Part shown: positions 1 through 9,804 of the stretch, one piece after another
Layout of the letters: each line of letters opens with the position of its first letter
Numbering within the stretch: the first letter of the stretch is position 1
Assembly: GCA_025617375.2 (NCBI GenBank)
Contig: JAMYGW020000020.1
Coordinates: forward strand, 1-64,000
From: Acarospora socialis
Taxonomy: Eukaryota; Ascomycota; Lecanoromycetes; Acarosporales; Acarosporaceae
Direction: 5' to 3'
DNA: 64,000 nt
The notes under the pieces: generated by a model
Seen by the model: the letters and a program-made list of their open reading frames with translations, nothing else
What the model was told of the DNA's origin: nothing
The model's database searches: none
Position numbers and translations under genes: made by a program

Positions 1-295
1 GCATGGGTGGAGGCTACGGACAGCCAGCTCCGGGCGGAGGGTGCCTCTGAGTCCATGCTGGAGGAGTGGAGGAAGAAGTCTGGCCCTGACGGCGACGACG
101 ACATCGATTGGGAGCTCTTGGAGGGATGACGGCGACGGTGAGGGCAAGGGGTGGGGTGGGAGCTACGTCACAATACCAAGCTGCGGCGACAGCGAGGTCA
201 AAAGACTTAGTTATTTTAAGACACTACTATATATAGAATGCTTAATAATATTTACAATACAATACTAGCGCGTATGCAGAATAGAAACTCCCAGA
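1..295 (+). mobile_element. MULE DNA transposon, 3' end (cut by window start)
   Basis: The first 129 bases code for the acidic C-terminus of a Mutator-like transposase (TWVEATD... ending DIDWELLEG, stop at 127-129). A non-coding tail follows to about 295. The tail's AAGCTGCGGCGACAGCGAGG block and the AT-rich stretch ending GAATAGAAACTCCCA recur at 18561-18735; the coding end and a diverged tail recur at 34870-35170. The family is assigned from the longest copy (34.0-35.2 kb), which has a SWIM-type zinc finger. The 5' part lies outside the window. Confidence 0.65.
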
Positions 296-486
296 TGTCC
301 AACAACAATAGCTTCATCCCATCACCATTCGTTGTATAACTCTTACTAGAAGATTGGCAATACCAGGAGTAGTCTGTAACAAGCCGACCAGCTAGTGAGT
401 AGTTGATCTCTACTGTGTACATCTCTTGTCGCATCACATGTCGAAGGGCACTGCTGATTTAGGTGCCATCCAAGCAGCCCGCCCCC

Positions 487-1968
487 ATGGCCGCTTGTAC
501 CAGAAACATGGAGTTCATAGTGCCGCTGTCGTTGGACTCACAAAGAAAGCGCCAATACCTGCAGATTATCAGCAACTACGACAGTCAGATGAAGCAATTC
601 ATGGCCGAGGAAAATCCTAGCCCCGTTTCAGTGGACCAGATGGAGATCATGATCCGGCGTCTCAACGATGTGACTGCTTACAACGACCCAGAACTTGATG
701 GCAAGCCCGTCTTCGCAAAGGGCCCTATCGCTAAATATCAATTCCTTCATCATCTTTTCGATTATACCAAAGAACAGCATACACATATCGCCATATTTGC
801 ACAGCCAGGCCGTACGTTGGCCTCCATCAAGATGTGCCTTGAGGACCCAGGTGTTATCATCAGAGGGCCCATGTCTCTAGTAGCAACTGGAAATGAAGAA
901 GCAAGCGCCGTGTCCGGGGTTGCTGATATCATAATCGCCTTTGACAACTCTTTTATGGCGCAAGACCCACGAGTGATGAGGTTACGAACTCAGTCATCAA
1001 GCCCTGACCACCTCTCACCAGTTGTCCACCTGATAATACCTGGCTCTGCGGAACACATTGATCACTGCTTGCCAGATAATATAAGCAGATTACAGCGACT
1101 GAAAGCTTTGGTGGGCTACATAACTGAGACAAGCTACGAGGTCGGTGTGCTATGTCCCCACGAACTGGGTGCCGCAGCAGCAGCAGAAGAAGTTGCAGTG
1201 TTTGTGAAACATGGTGGTCTTGAAGATCACTGGATATTGCCTGCTATTAGGAAAATTGATAACATAGAATGGCTCAAGTATCATGAGGACATAAGGCCCT
1301 CTATACAGTCAGCGACCAGAACTAGTATTGCTGCTGGGATGGGATTCATGGAGGATACCATCGCCACATCTACAACATCCTCTCGTCATCAGCTGTTGCC
1401 GATGTCCGACTTAAACAGCACATCTGTCAGTGAACGGATGCTTAAGTTTCCTCTCCTCAAGCTGCCGGACGAACTCCAGAATGAGATATACAAATATCTG
1501 CTTCTTCAGGATGGAAACATTGAGCTGCAGATAAAAGCTGTGGCAAGGTGTGAAGGAAGGGTAGTACCCGTCAGAGGTCTATCGGTCTCAATTCTCAGGG
1601 TGTGTAAGGACATTGCAGGACGCTGCTCCAGGATTCTATACAGCAGCAACACTTTCACATTCTGCTTATCTAGGTGTACCCCGCGTGACTTCGCCTCCTT
1701 TATTGGCGTAAGCAACAGTAAGCTCATCAGGAAGGCCATTCTGACCGATGTTGATCCATACGGCTCTACTCAAGATATCTTTGACTTATATTACCTACTA
1801 TACCTTACAACGCTGGTTCTTGACTTCTCTGAGAGTTCTTTATGCATTGACCGAGAGTTCCCGCTAATTCAGAAATTTCTAAGGCGGATCTTGAGGATGC
1901 AGTGTTTGGTGAATATCATCGTTGGTGAAGAATGTGTGCAGTACATTGAAACGCAAGCTCCTACATGA
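487..1968 (+). CDS. HDA2/3-like domain fused to F-box-like (2EXR-type) domain
   Basis: A single uninterrupted 493-aa frame. I chose the ATG at 487 (CCCCCATGGCC context); the frame upstream has only a GTG. Residues about 8-220 resemble the class II histone deacetylase complex subunit 2/3 domain (PF11496 type), a Snf2-like RecA lobe: MEFIVPLSL at the start, KYQFLHHLFDYTKEQHTHIAIF, then VVHLIIPGSAEHIDHCLP and an LKALVGYITET helix. From residue about 322 a fungal F-box/2EXR-like motif begins (FPLLKLPDELQNEIYKYLL), followed by SVSILRVCKDI and ILYSSNTFTF, typical of that family. In yeast the HDA2/3 domain tethers the Hda1 deacetylase. The F-box-like half may bind a protein partner, but its role is unknown. 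An alternative frame just past the stop encodes KRKLLHDWYVAQFWNRNEYK, so the C-terminus may have been longer. Confidence 0.72.
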   Translation: MAACTRNMEFIVPLSLDSQRKRQYLQIISNYDSQMKQFMAEENPSPVSVDQMEIMIRRLNDVTAYNDPELDGKPVFAKGPIAKYQFLHHLFDYTKEQHTHIAIFAQPGRTLASIKMCLEDPGVIIRGPMSLVATGNEEASAVSGVADIIIAFDNSFMAQDPRVMRLRTQSSSPDHLSPVVHLIIPGSAEHIDHCLPDNISRLQRLKALVGYITETSYEVGVLCPHELGAAAAAEEVAVFVKHGGLEDHWILPAIRKIDNIEWLKYHEDIRPSIQSATRTSIAAGMGFMEDTIATSTTSSRHQLLPMSDLNSTSVSERMLKFPLLKLPDELQNEIYKYLLLQDGNIELQIKAVARCEGRVVPVRGLSVSILRVCKDIAGRCSRILYSSNTFTFCLSRCTPRDFASFIGVSNSKLIRKAILTDVDPYGSTQDIFDLYYLLYLTTLVLDFSESSLCIDREFPLIQKFLRRILRMQCLVNIIVGEECVQYIETQAPT

Positions 1969-2589
1969 CTGGTATGTTGCACAATTCTGGAACCGAAATG
2001 AATATAAGAAAGGTTGAATGTACCACATCTTTGCTGACCTTGAAACAATCACAAGAAATTGAGCTACAGGCATTACGACCCATGTCAACATCGCTTGTTT
2101 CAGCTTTACTTCGGTCTTTTCCTTATACTCTCATCAACCCGGCTGTGTCCTTTGTGGGGCGTAGCACCTACTGGTCGCCGTGGTGAACATGGGGTATTGT
2201 GCCTGTCTGATGATATTGCGTCCGATTTCGGTTGGATTTTCAATGCGCTCATGTATCTTCGCTGTGAGGAAGATATTTTACAGCCCACGCATTGGCAGGG
2301 CCAGACTGGAAGTAGTTTGAATAGGTGTCTTCCATATGAAGTACTCAACCGCTTGAGTTCTTGGAAGTGTACGATGAGGGATTAGCGTGTGGTCACGGGT
2401 AGGGCGTGTGAGTCGGCAGCTACCGCAAGAAAGGTAGAAGTGATATGCATTGATACAATTCGCTATACTGAAAGGGAACACATTGCGCTGTACACATATT
2501 GCAAAGCCATACAACGAGAACTGACAGTCAGAAGTTGAATCGCCGCTTGTGCTGTGTTTGGCGGTGTAATACATGCCTGGAAATGAACA
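1969..2589. other. intergenic stretch
   Basis: About 600 bases with only short overlapping frames on both strands. I see no recognisable domain, repeat or RNA here. Confidence 0.4.
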
Positions 2590-3670
2590 TTAGAGGGCTA
2601 TTCTCTTCCGCCTGCTTCCCATCTTTTCCCCTAGGTTCTGGCCGAGACCTGCATCCTCAAGTTCTGTCTCAAGCCTTGCTGCCAGACTGTTCGATTTTGC
2701 CACATCACAATAGCACCGAATGGGCCCTTCACCCCATCCATCTCTAATAGCGCCAACAGCATAGCTGAGAAACTTACTCGTAGCCTTCTCTCTTGCCCTT
2801 CGCTTCCCAAAAACATTGGCGTTCCCAGGCTCAGATGCCGTCGGATTGCAGAGATGCTCGATCTTATAGCGATCATCAAAGGTCTCAGCAAACACTGGAA
2901 TACACGACTGCGCAATGACAAGCTCATACACATTGTACTTATGTTGTCAAAGATAAGGGATTTCATAAATGGTGAAGTCATCAATCTTTTTGCCCGTCTC
3001 GACCATATCCGTCTGACAGTTGTCGTCCTTGACAGACAAGCGAAGGATCTTCCATGGGCCTCTAGACATTTTGGGATCCAGCTCTAACTTGTCTTGTTGG
3101 GTTGATCTTAAACCATTGTTCTAGATCGCAACAGTCATACCTTAATGGCGGAGTAAGTGGCGCGGATCTCACCAAGGACTGCTCCGCCTCATCTTGTATG
3201 GTGTAGTATGCGACAAGCCCATAATCAACTCCTTTGACTGTCATGCTGAACTCCTTCTTCATCAGAGCAGTTGGTATGGACGAAGCTTGACTGACATGAA
3301 CGCCCTCGTCATAACCCATGAAGATCCAGTCATGGCTGTCGTTCCACGAATCGAGGCCGAGTTTGTCCTCTTAGTAAATGAGCACGTATCCGCTTCGAAC
3401 TAAACCAGCCAGGCTCGCAGTCTGGTACGTTTGAATCAGAGACCTTGCGTGATCCTCTGATTTCAAGAAGCCTTTGTACGATGTTCCTATCAGAAATCTT
3501 TTCGAATTCAAAAAGTAGGCCAGCCCTGAACCTGAGATGCTGTATTTCTTCAATTTCCTATATGAATGATGGTTGATGACTTCACAGACATGGTGAACGA
3601 TATCCGCAGGCATGATTGCATCAGCAGTGATGCAAGCCCCGATATCTGAGCCTTGAGAAACTGCTATTCA
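2590..3670 (-). pseudogene. decayed hypothetical gene, minus strand
   Basis: Two coherent coding blocks follow each other on the minus strand. The upstream block (3667 to 3062) reads ...DIGACITADAIMPADIVHH and continues in one frame past a TAA at 3371-3373 to EDKLGLDSWNDSHDWIFMGYDEG. That TAA may lie in a short intron or be a true break. The second block (3069 to 2590) starts MSRGPWKILRLSVKDDNC, meets a TGA at 2947-2949, and continues QHKYNVYELVIAQSCIP to a basic end (GSRRKRIAL). The final part has a CYCD motif. I do not recognise the family. The breaks suggest a pseudogene, but the minor splice uncertainties mean a multi-exon functional gene cannot be excluded. Confidence 0.45.
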
Positions 3671-4488
3671 GCACCAATTAGAGTAAAGTGTTAATATTAC
3701 ACAATCTCACACGCTAATCGCGATTTGTGCAGAAACCACGTGGTTGGGCACCTAATTCCATAGGGAGAAGGGCACGAGGAGTAGCCAGAGGCCCTTGACC
3801 CATTAATTACAGGTGTCCAGGGTCAGTGGGTTACAGAGCAAGAAACAACTCTGTGCAATTCAAAAAACACACAAATTTCACATCTCCTTCACAACCACAA
3901 CTGATTCAGGCAATCTAGTATATAGAATGACGATATCTGTTTAAATCTATCAGATTTTGGAAGTTTGATGTACATCATTGAGTAGTTGCAGCTGTTGTTA
4001 TGAAAAAAGTGCATTTCAGTCATGGAAAGTTGATTTTGCCGCAGATTGTATGTAAATATTACACATGCATTTGCTGGATAATATATTTGATTCCTGAAAG
4101 TATACAAGATCTATATCTATTCAGAATCTCTATATCAACTCTGATTTTTTGTGAGTGTTCTGAACGGCACAAGTTTTTTCTGGCACTGAAGCGGAATCAA
4201 TAACCCGCATGATTTAGTCATCAACCTCAAATTCATTGTGGCAGTCTAAGTATGTTAAAGTACTACTTACCTGTGTCTACTGCATCCCAAAGCATGACAC
4301 TAATGCTACATAGACGAAAATTTTCGGAAACAGACGAAATCCCTAATGAAGAAGGGAGACCAGATAAGACAGAATTGTGAAGCAGACATCTACATACTAT
4401 TATGTCATAATGAGAGATAGAATAAATTATGCTGAGCAGGACTGAAGACATTTTTATGACAGTACCACCCTGGTGGATAACCCCTAAG
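3671..4488. other. AT-rich intergenic stretch
   Basis: AT-rich DNA with no coherent coding signal and no repeat that I could match elsewhere in the window. Confidence 0.35.
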
Positions 4489-4489
4489 C

Positions 4490-5001
4490 CCCAAATCCTA
4501 TTGACATTGAGAAAAATTGCAACCATCACTCATTATGGTGCTCGAGCAACACCAGTAAAGTGGCAAGAATTCGAAAAGAATGCCGGTCCCTTACTCTATC
4601 ACAAAGAATCTACCAAATGACGAGAGAGAATAGTGACTTGAGACACAAGATTGCATTCATCAATGATTGTGAATTGCTACGAGGTACCTACAAGGGGACA
4701 CACGATGTGTTAGAGCAAGGGTTGAGGAGCCATCAAGAAATTCAGCCAAAGTATATGGATTCTTGGTGACTGCCACGGTTGGCCTAAGGGGTGAACAAGC
4801 CCTATGGTAGCCCTATGATCGCCCTATGATACTAAAGTGATATAGCCCTTCAGAATGCAAACATCCATCTATCTATGTTCTCTGTAGCCTTTGCTGAACG
4901 TTCTATGCTGTGTTTGAATTGTCTACAGGTGCTTGATGAGTGAATTACAACCTTCTCACTATGAACTTGGCGATCGCACAAGAATCGCGGTAGAGTCTCA
5001 T
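4490..5001 (+). repeat. dispersed repeat, copy 1 (gene-like fragment)
   Basis: About 500 bases that recur at 14932-15303. Shared blocks include TTGACATTGAGAA, CTCATTATGGTGCTCGAGCA, AAAGAATGCCGGTCCC and a final CGGTAGAGTCTCAT. The plus strand encodes a broken charged helix-like peptide (RKECRSLTLSQRIYQMTREN...). The match to copy 2 stops at 5001, where mitochondrial-type DNA begins, so this marks the left junction of that insert. The parent gene or transposon is unknown. Confidence 0.6.
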
Positions 5002-5002
5002 A

Positions 5003-5191
5003 CTTAGACTTGCTGTTAACTCCAACTGGTAAACAAGAACTTTTGGTAAGTTTAGTAGCTGCTGCCATTCCACCTATATAAACTGCACCATCACGAGCTT
5101 GCTCTATTGCAACATCTAAGCCGGTGACCTTAACATTATTTACTTCTAAGGTACCCTTACCACTAACTATATTTTCCTCATTACCAGACAT
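5003..5191 (-). CDS. mitochondrial-type ORF B (fragment)
   Basis: The frame opens with ATG at 5191 (MSGNEENIVSGKGTLEVNNV) and contains a Gly/Ala-rich segment (ARDGAVYIGGMAAATKLTKS). It runs off the left junction of the insert near 5003, after which the frame is only flanking repeat. The start overlaps the 3' end of ORF A. The style resembles small uncharacterised ORFs of fungal mitochondrial genomes or plasmids; that is a family impression, not a match I can verify. It is a dead fragment in the nucleus. Confidence 0.45.
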
Positions 5192-5490
5192 GCAATATAG
5201 AAGAGAAGTATCCCAGATAGAATAGAAATAAACCAAAAGATAAAGCCTAACAGTAACATTTTAGATTTAATATATCCAATGTTCAAAAGCAAATCAAGTT
5301 TTTTTTGTAAAAAAGTAGCTATCAGTCCTCCTTTTATCAACAATCCAAATAAGCTAAAAAAGGCAAATGTACTAAGAAATCATAGTATATATATTGTAAA
5401 ACTCATATTTATAATTTTAACATTCATAGCATTTAATACAATATTAGATTTATTACTTAATAAATAAAAGGCTCTAAACAAACCCTAAAA
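5167..5490 (-). CDS. mitochondrial-type ORF A, hydrophobic, TGA read as Trp
   Basis: Read with genetic code 4 the frame is open across a TGA at 5380-5382 (TIYILWFLSTFAFF) to a TAG at 5167-5169. It has at least two predicted membrane segments (FLSTFAFFSLFGLLIKGGL and LLLGFIFWFISILSGILLFY). In the standard code it is interrupted. A diverged copy of part of it (ACTAAGAAATCAT...GTATATATA) occurs at 5563-5603. Function is unknown; overlap with ORF B suggests both came from one compact mitochondrial or plasmid locus. Confidence 0.45.
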
Positions 5491-5764
5491 AAGTTTTTAC
5501 ATCTTGAAAATTTTATCTTCTCTGATTCCTACCATGGCTAGGATTCATAAACCAAGCAATTATACTAAGAAATCATGGTATATATACTGTAAAGTTCATA
5601 TTGACATCTATTTTTTAATACTTACAAACAGCAAAAATTATTGGGAATTGGGAGAGTATGACTCTTTTTTTTTAGAAATTTGATAATTTAAATATTATTC
5701 AGTTCCAGTTTCGACTTTTTCAATTATTTTTAACTCCTTCACGTCAATTGAGAGATATCTTTGT

Positions 5765-5765
<1 letters not shown>

Positions 5766-5800
<35 letters not shown>
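5766..5800 (+). repeat. (CAG)n microsatellite
   Basis: About ten uninterrupted CAG units inside the AT-rich mitochondrial-type insert. No frame around it looks coding. Confidence 0.9.
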
Positions 5801-5801
<1 letters not shown>

Positions 5802-6023
5802 GGTCTTAACAATAATTAAACATGAGAGAGGCTGATAAAATAAACAGAATACTATTATTACACTAAGGTAAAAAACGCTCTAGCTATATTCTAAAGTGAG
5901 TCATTAAACAAAAAACACGTATAAATATGTTTAGATTAATTATATCTAAATATAATATCTTTACATATACTTTTCATTTATCCGAACAGAGAGTTGAACC
6001 CTCAAGATTTCCACCAATAAATC

Positions 6024-6593
6024 TTAATTCTTTTTCACAATAGTATAACTGTTACCTGTATAAATATTATTTTCATTTAGACATTTAGCAAGGTAAGAAG
6101 GATGTATACCTATAAATTCAGCAGCCTTTCTAATAGATGTAAATACTTTTGTTTCTTCTGTGCTAATTTCTGTTGCAATTATAGCGTGCGCCTGTGTATT
6201 AGCCGATAGCCTTAGCTTAGTAGCTTCATTCCGAGGACGTCCTATTTCTGCCAGACTCATGTGTTCAATAGAGGTGGCACTATGCTTAAACCCTGCTAAA
6301 GATCTGGCAACTTTTAAAGTGTTATATTGTAATTATAAGTTATCCAAGTAGTATTGCTCCCTCTGAACAACAATTGACAGGTCACAATATTCCAAGATCT
6401 TGAGTTTGAAGTTAGAGTAACCGTATTTTAATAATGCTCTGTATATAAGGCTATTGTTGGTCTTTGATTCCCTTTCAAGGTAAGAAACGTTGAAATAGTT
6501 CTTAAATCTAATGGATAAATCCAAACAAGAACCTACATAGCTCTTACCTGAAATAACATTGGTTCATCTATAAATACCTGTTTTATTATAATT
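6024..6593 (-). pseudogene. GIY-YIG homing endonuclease, mitochondrial intron type
   Basis: Group I introns of fungal mitochondria commonly encode such endonucleases, which spread the intron. Here the minus strand reads KTGIYRWTNVISGKSYVGS, in which the Trp is encoded by TGA at 6564-6566, so only the mitochondrial code gives the family motif. GIY and YVG motifs are about ten residues apart as expected. Then come LSIRFKNYF, EREQ-like QREQYYLDNL, the linker SLAGFKHSATSIEHMSLAEI, and a C-terminal NUMOD1-like helix-turn-helix (VFTSIRKAAEFIGIHPSYLA). One in-frame TAA follows YYLDNL at about 6333. The N-terminus before the GIY motif is partial. In the nucleus this is a relic. Confidence 0.8.
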
Positions 6594-6625
6594 GTCTGTA
6601 GAACACTACTGAGAACTTACAAGGT

Positions 6626-6721
6626 GGACAAGGAAGGTTTTCTGTCAATTTGTGAGGCTGCACAATGTTATGGGGTCCCATACAGCACAATTCGGGGGTG
6701 GATGTCTTCTGGACGAGATTG
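6626..6721 (+). mobile_element. Psq-type helix-turn-helix relic of a pogo/Fot1-like transposon
   Basis: A 31-codon stretch reads VDKEGFLSICEAAQCYGVPY then STIRGWMSSGRD, the Psq/CENP-B-type DNA-binding helix-turn-helix found at the N-terminus of Fot1/pogo transposases (pattern ...EAA..YGVP.STIR...). A TGA ends it and no transposase core follows. A DDE core of the same superfamily lies far away at 56.5 kb. Confidence 0.5.
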
Positions 6722-7158
6722 ACGACCATGTTCCTTATGAACTGGACGACCACGAAAACTCAACAAACGAGACCGACGACACCTAATTCAAATAGCGACG
6801 GCTTCATATGAAGGTCGAAGACTGAAGTGGAAAGAATCGGGTCAATAAATGCTTCTGCGAGAAAGCACCGTCGACTAGAGTCAGCAGCTTCTTTGACAGC
6901 TTCAGTCCACGTTGCTGGGCACATTGGGTGGCCCAAATCGTTACCACCGCTCATCCGGTCATACCTCAAAGCCCGGTACATCATATCGCTCAATACTTTA
7001 CAACAGCTATGTCCACCATGGACTACAGAGGCAAGCTGTACCACATCCCTTTGAATGCTTGGTCCTCAGCTGTTCTTTACGCTAAGCCGCTATGATAACT
7101 AGTGTAACCCAAGGCCAGCGCAAGTGTAGTGAACCAATCATTGTAAATGCCATACCCT

Positions 7159-7280
7159 TAGGTACTCATGGGGCCGACAAATCAACAAATCATGTGCAGG
7201 TTATGGTACGCTTAGGTTGATTGGTAAGTGTACCATAGCCTGCACGTGATTTGTTTACGTGTCGGCCCCACAAGTACCTT
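7159..7280. repeat. long inverted repeat (hairpin element)
   Basis: Two arms of about 56 bases (7159-7214 and 7225-7280) are near-perfect reverse complements, separated by about 10 bases. Shared core blocks are GGGGCCGACA, ACAAATCA.GTGCAGG and TATGGTAC. It could be a small foldback element or MITE. No coding frame is present. Confidence 0.75.
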
Positions 7281-7289
7281 ACCGGAGTT

Positions 7290-8220
7290 GTAAGGGACCC
7301 ATTTATGGTCATGATACTGTTATATAACCAGTTTATGTATGAAACAGTATATTATTGCAGGCATAAGACAGCCCTTCCATATAAGGGTTATGTGACAATG
7401 TTTCTTCCACAATGGAGATCAAGATACAACGTTCTTGGCATTTTCACTGAAATTCTCATATATTCATGTTCCTCCGCCAAGCTTTAGACTCGCATGCTGA
7501 GGTATGTCATGAATATCAACCACATACTACAAAAAATCACTAATTCAAGCAATTCAGCCAAATTCACCCATAGACTAATAGACCAGGCAACAGAGTTGTT
7601 GTTATTTGAGTGGGGGCAGGGGGTTGGGGGGGCTATGGCCTCACTGCCTTAGTGTGTAAAGTGTTAAATTTTAAATATTGAAATGATATCATTGCCTTGA
7701 TGGTCATGAGCATAGAAAATGGTTGTGTTTTTGGAATATTTCCTATTTAAAACTGTAACCTAATGGCTGTAACTCAGTTCCAAATTGCTCTTCACACCAC
7801 TCAACCTTAACCTCTATCCTCTCCCTCCTGCGGCCGTGCCAGTTAGCTTCCTCATTGTTATGGGTGGAAATACCATGTTTGTTGCTTATGGACCGCCCAA
7901 TCACTAAAAAAACTACTTCATAGTAGAAAATCAACAAGACTTCATACATGCACTTAACTTTGATAGCCACAGCTTCCGTTTACATACTATTTACTATATG
8001 GCATTGAGCCCAGTAGAACACCACTGAGAACTTAACTTCTCATTGTGAGTATTGCACTCTGACAAAAAAAGATGCTAATGACTGACTTTAGTGACTGAAG
8101 ACACTTATAACTTTTAAACTATCTCTATTCACTTTTATATAATTTCTGTGATTGATCTGACAAAAATTTTGTAACTCATCATCAACTGTTTCTTTGAAAT
8201 TGTCATTTATTAATTAATTC
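7290..8220. other. AT-rich non-coding stretch
   Basis: No coherent gene. A motif TAGAACACCACTGAGAACTTA near 8006 resembles one at 6599 and may be a transposon remnant. Confidence 0.35.
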
Positions 8221-8391
8221 TATTGAACCTAGTGAAAGGTCTAAAGGATACTTGTGCTATACTGCCTATCTAGTGGACATACACTGTTGAGGTTGACTGC
8301 AGTCAACGTGGGTTGATTACTTTGACCATGGTCAACATGTGTTGTGTAGGTTGAGGCAATAGTAGCAGCTAGAGCACTGCACTTCCCAACA
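8221..8391. mobile_element. solo LTR fossil, family A, copy 1
   Basis: About 171 bases flanked by a perfect 5-bp duplication AATTC (8216-8220 and 8392-8396). The ends correspond to the TGTTGA...TCAACA termini of the better-kept copy at 15567. It shares TACTTGTGCTATACTGCCTA and GTTGACTGCAGTCAAC with the copy at 14153. No internal retrotransposon region remains. Old and diverged. Confidence 0.75.
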
Positions 8392-8580
8392 AATTCACAG
8401 TAGTATTACAATTTGCATATGGAAGTGCATTAAGATTAAAGCTCATCTTTCTCTGTCTTCTTTCAAAGTTAGAAATCATTTAAATAGTTGTTACATATGT
8501 CTTATGTAACAAAATTCATTCAATTCTGTAAGAATAATGATTTGTTTGGTCAATAATAGCACAGCAGATTATGGAATAAG

Positions 8581-8910
8581 TAGACTGGCTGTCGGGTAAG
8601 GTCGGGTTGTATAGAGGAAAAATACTGACCCGACCGGAAAAACCGGGTCGGGTTGGTATTTTACCCGGAAAACCGGACCCGATTGTAAAATACCGAAAAT
8701 ACAGTATATTACATCTGATTTACCATTTTTGGGTGTCGCAATTTATAAATTTAAAAAGTATGTAATTTATTTTCATATATTACTCATTAAATTACGCATT
8801 CTAGGCCTAAAACCATGCCTATATGCATGCTTATGCGTAATTTATGCAGTTGTGAAACCCGGTTTGCCACCGGGTCGGGTTAGGTTTTACCGACCCGACC
8901 GGCCAGTCTA
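8581..8910. mobile_element. hAT-like MITE
   Basis: A 330-bp element with terminal inverted repeats TAGACTGGC...GTCGGGT and ACCCGAC..GGCCAGTCTA. Internal GGGTCGGGTT motifs repeat in both orientations near the ends, as subterminal repeats often do. The 8-bp flanks GGAATAAG and GAAATAAC match at six of eight positions, consistent with an old hAT-style target duplication. It has no coding capacity; the centre is AT-rich. Confidence 0.65.
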
Positions 8911-9399
8911 GAAATAACTCTAGAAATTCAAATTTACATTGATTCTAAAACTTGCACAGCAAGATCAAATTATCAACTTTTGAGTTCCTTCTTGTAAATA
9001 TTTTAACTCATTTAATCTGTATAAAGTGTGATTTCTGCGAAGCCCGCGAAAAGTATTCCGGTTGCGCCGTATTCGTGTTACGCCGCGCGGTCGCCTCGGC
9101 CGCCGGAGGGTGCACCGTGCGCCCCGCCAAAGTATATTGGGCGCACCGCATCCGGGCGGGCAATAGGGTTAGGGGATTTTCCTGGACCGATCCTCAGCCC
9201 CCATGCTTAACTATGTATCAAGACCGTGGTTCGTAGCTTATTTGTTGACGCTGGTCAAGAAGTCAGGGCGCGAAGTCTGTACCACGACTTGCACAAGAGC
9301 AGATTTATCAAGTGTGGTTTCTATCTGTTCTCCTTCCATTGATCTCTTAGTCTCCATTATTAAAAAATTCAGCTTGAAAGGAGACAAGACCTCTTGATT
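8911..9399. other. non-coding stretch with a GC-rich island
   Basis: A CpG-rich island at about 9040-9190 stands out against AT-rich flanks. No domain was recognised in any frame. It could be a more recent insertion or an unmethylated segment. Confidence 0.3.
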
Positions 9400-9804
9400 A
9401 TGGACGACATCAGGATTCAAACAATCAGTCAAGAGATCAACAAAAGGACAATAGCCAGCCACTTACATCAGAGAGTAATTCGAAGCAATACTGTCTATGA
9501 CGCTCAATTGCCGGATATAGAACCCATCGTCTCCCTTGATTCTGCTGAGGACGTAGAAATGAAGATCTGCTCTCTTTGCGGTCCGGACCACACAATTGAC
9601 ATAAGTCAGAACCTAGCACATGAGACAATCCTAAACCTCCCCCAGAGACCTGCCGTACAGTTCACAAGGCGATCCGTAACACACACAGTCCTCAGAAACG
9701 ACCGAGCTACCGCCCATGCAGCCACAGTGGTTCCTATACTGAGACAAACGATTGTACCTGTGCGAGAGATAGCAATACCTATCAGTCCGAGTGCGCATGA
9801 ATAG
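9400..9804 (+). CDS. hypothetical ORF, low confidence
   Basis: A 134-codon frame from ATG at 9400 (MDDIRIQTISQEINKRTIAS). It contains a CSLCGPDH segment with two cysteines and ends with a hydrophobic/Pro stretch. No family is recognised. It lies 116 bases upstream of the spliced gene at 9921 and could be an exon of the same unit. Confidence 0.3.
   Translation: MDDIRIQTISQEINKRTIASHLHQRVIRSNTVYDAQLPDIEPIVSLDSAEDVEMKICSLCGPDHTIDISQNLAHETILNLPQRPAVQFTRRSVTHTVLRNDRATAHAATVVPILRQTIVPVREIAIPISPSAHE

Larger units (their letters stand above)
5002..6597 (-). other. mitochondrial-type insert (NUMT or mitochondrial-plasmid copy)
   Basis: About 1.6 kb of AT-rich DNA with mitochondrial features, all on the minus strand: an intron-type GIY-YIG homing endonuclease that needs TGA=Trp, and two short overlapping frames, one with a further TGA at a Trp-like position. 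The left junction is set by the dispersed repeat ending at 5001. The right junction is near 6597, where a short motif shared with about 8003-8031 begins. The (CAG)n run lies inside. The nuclear location is inferred from flanking spliced nuclear genes and transposons; a chimeric assembly is the main alternative. Confidence 0.7.

Noticed and set aside
5766-5800. CAG repeat as a polyglutamine-coding exon
   Set aside because: No open frame or splice context around it; it sits in mitochondrial-type AT-rich DNA.
5985-6025. Possible mitochondrial tRNA 3' half on the minus strand (GGTTCAA T-loop-like)
   Set aside because: No matching 5' acceptor strand or D-arm was found and the anticodon loop would have eight bases.
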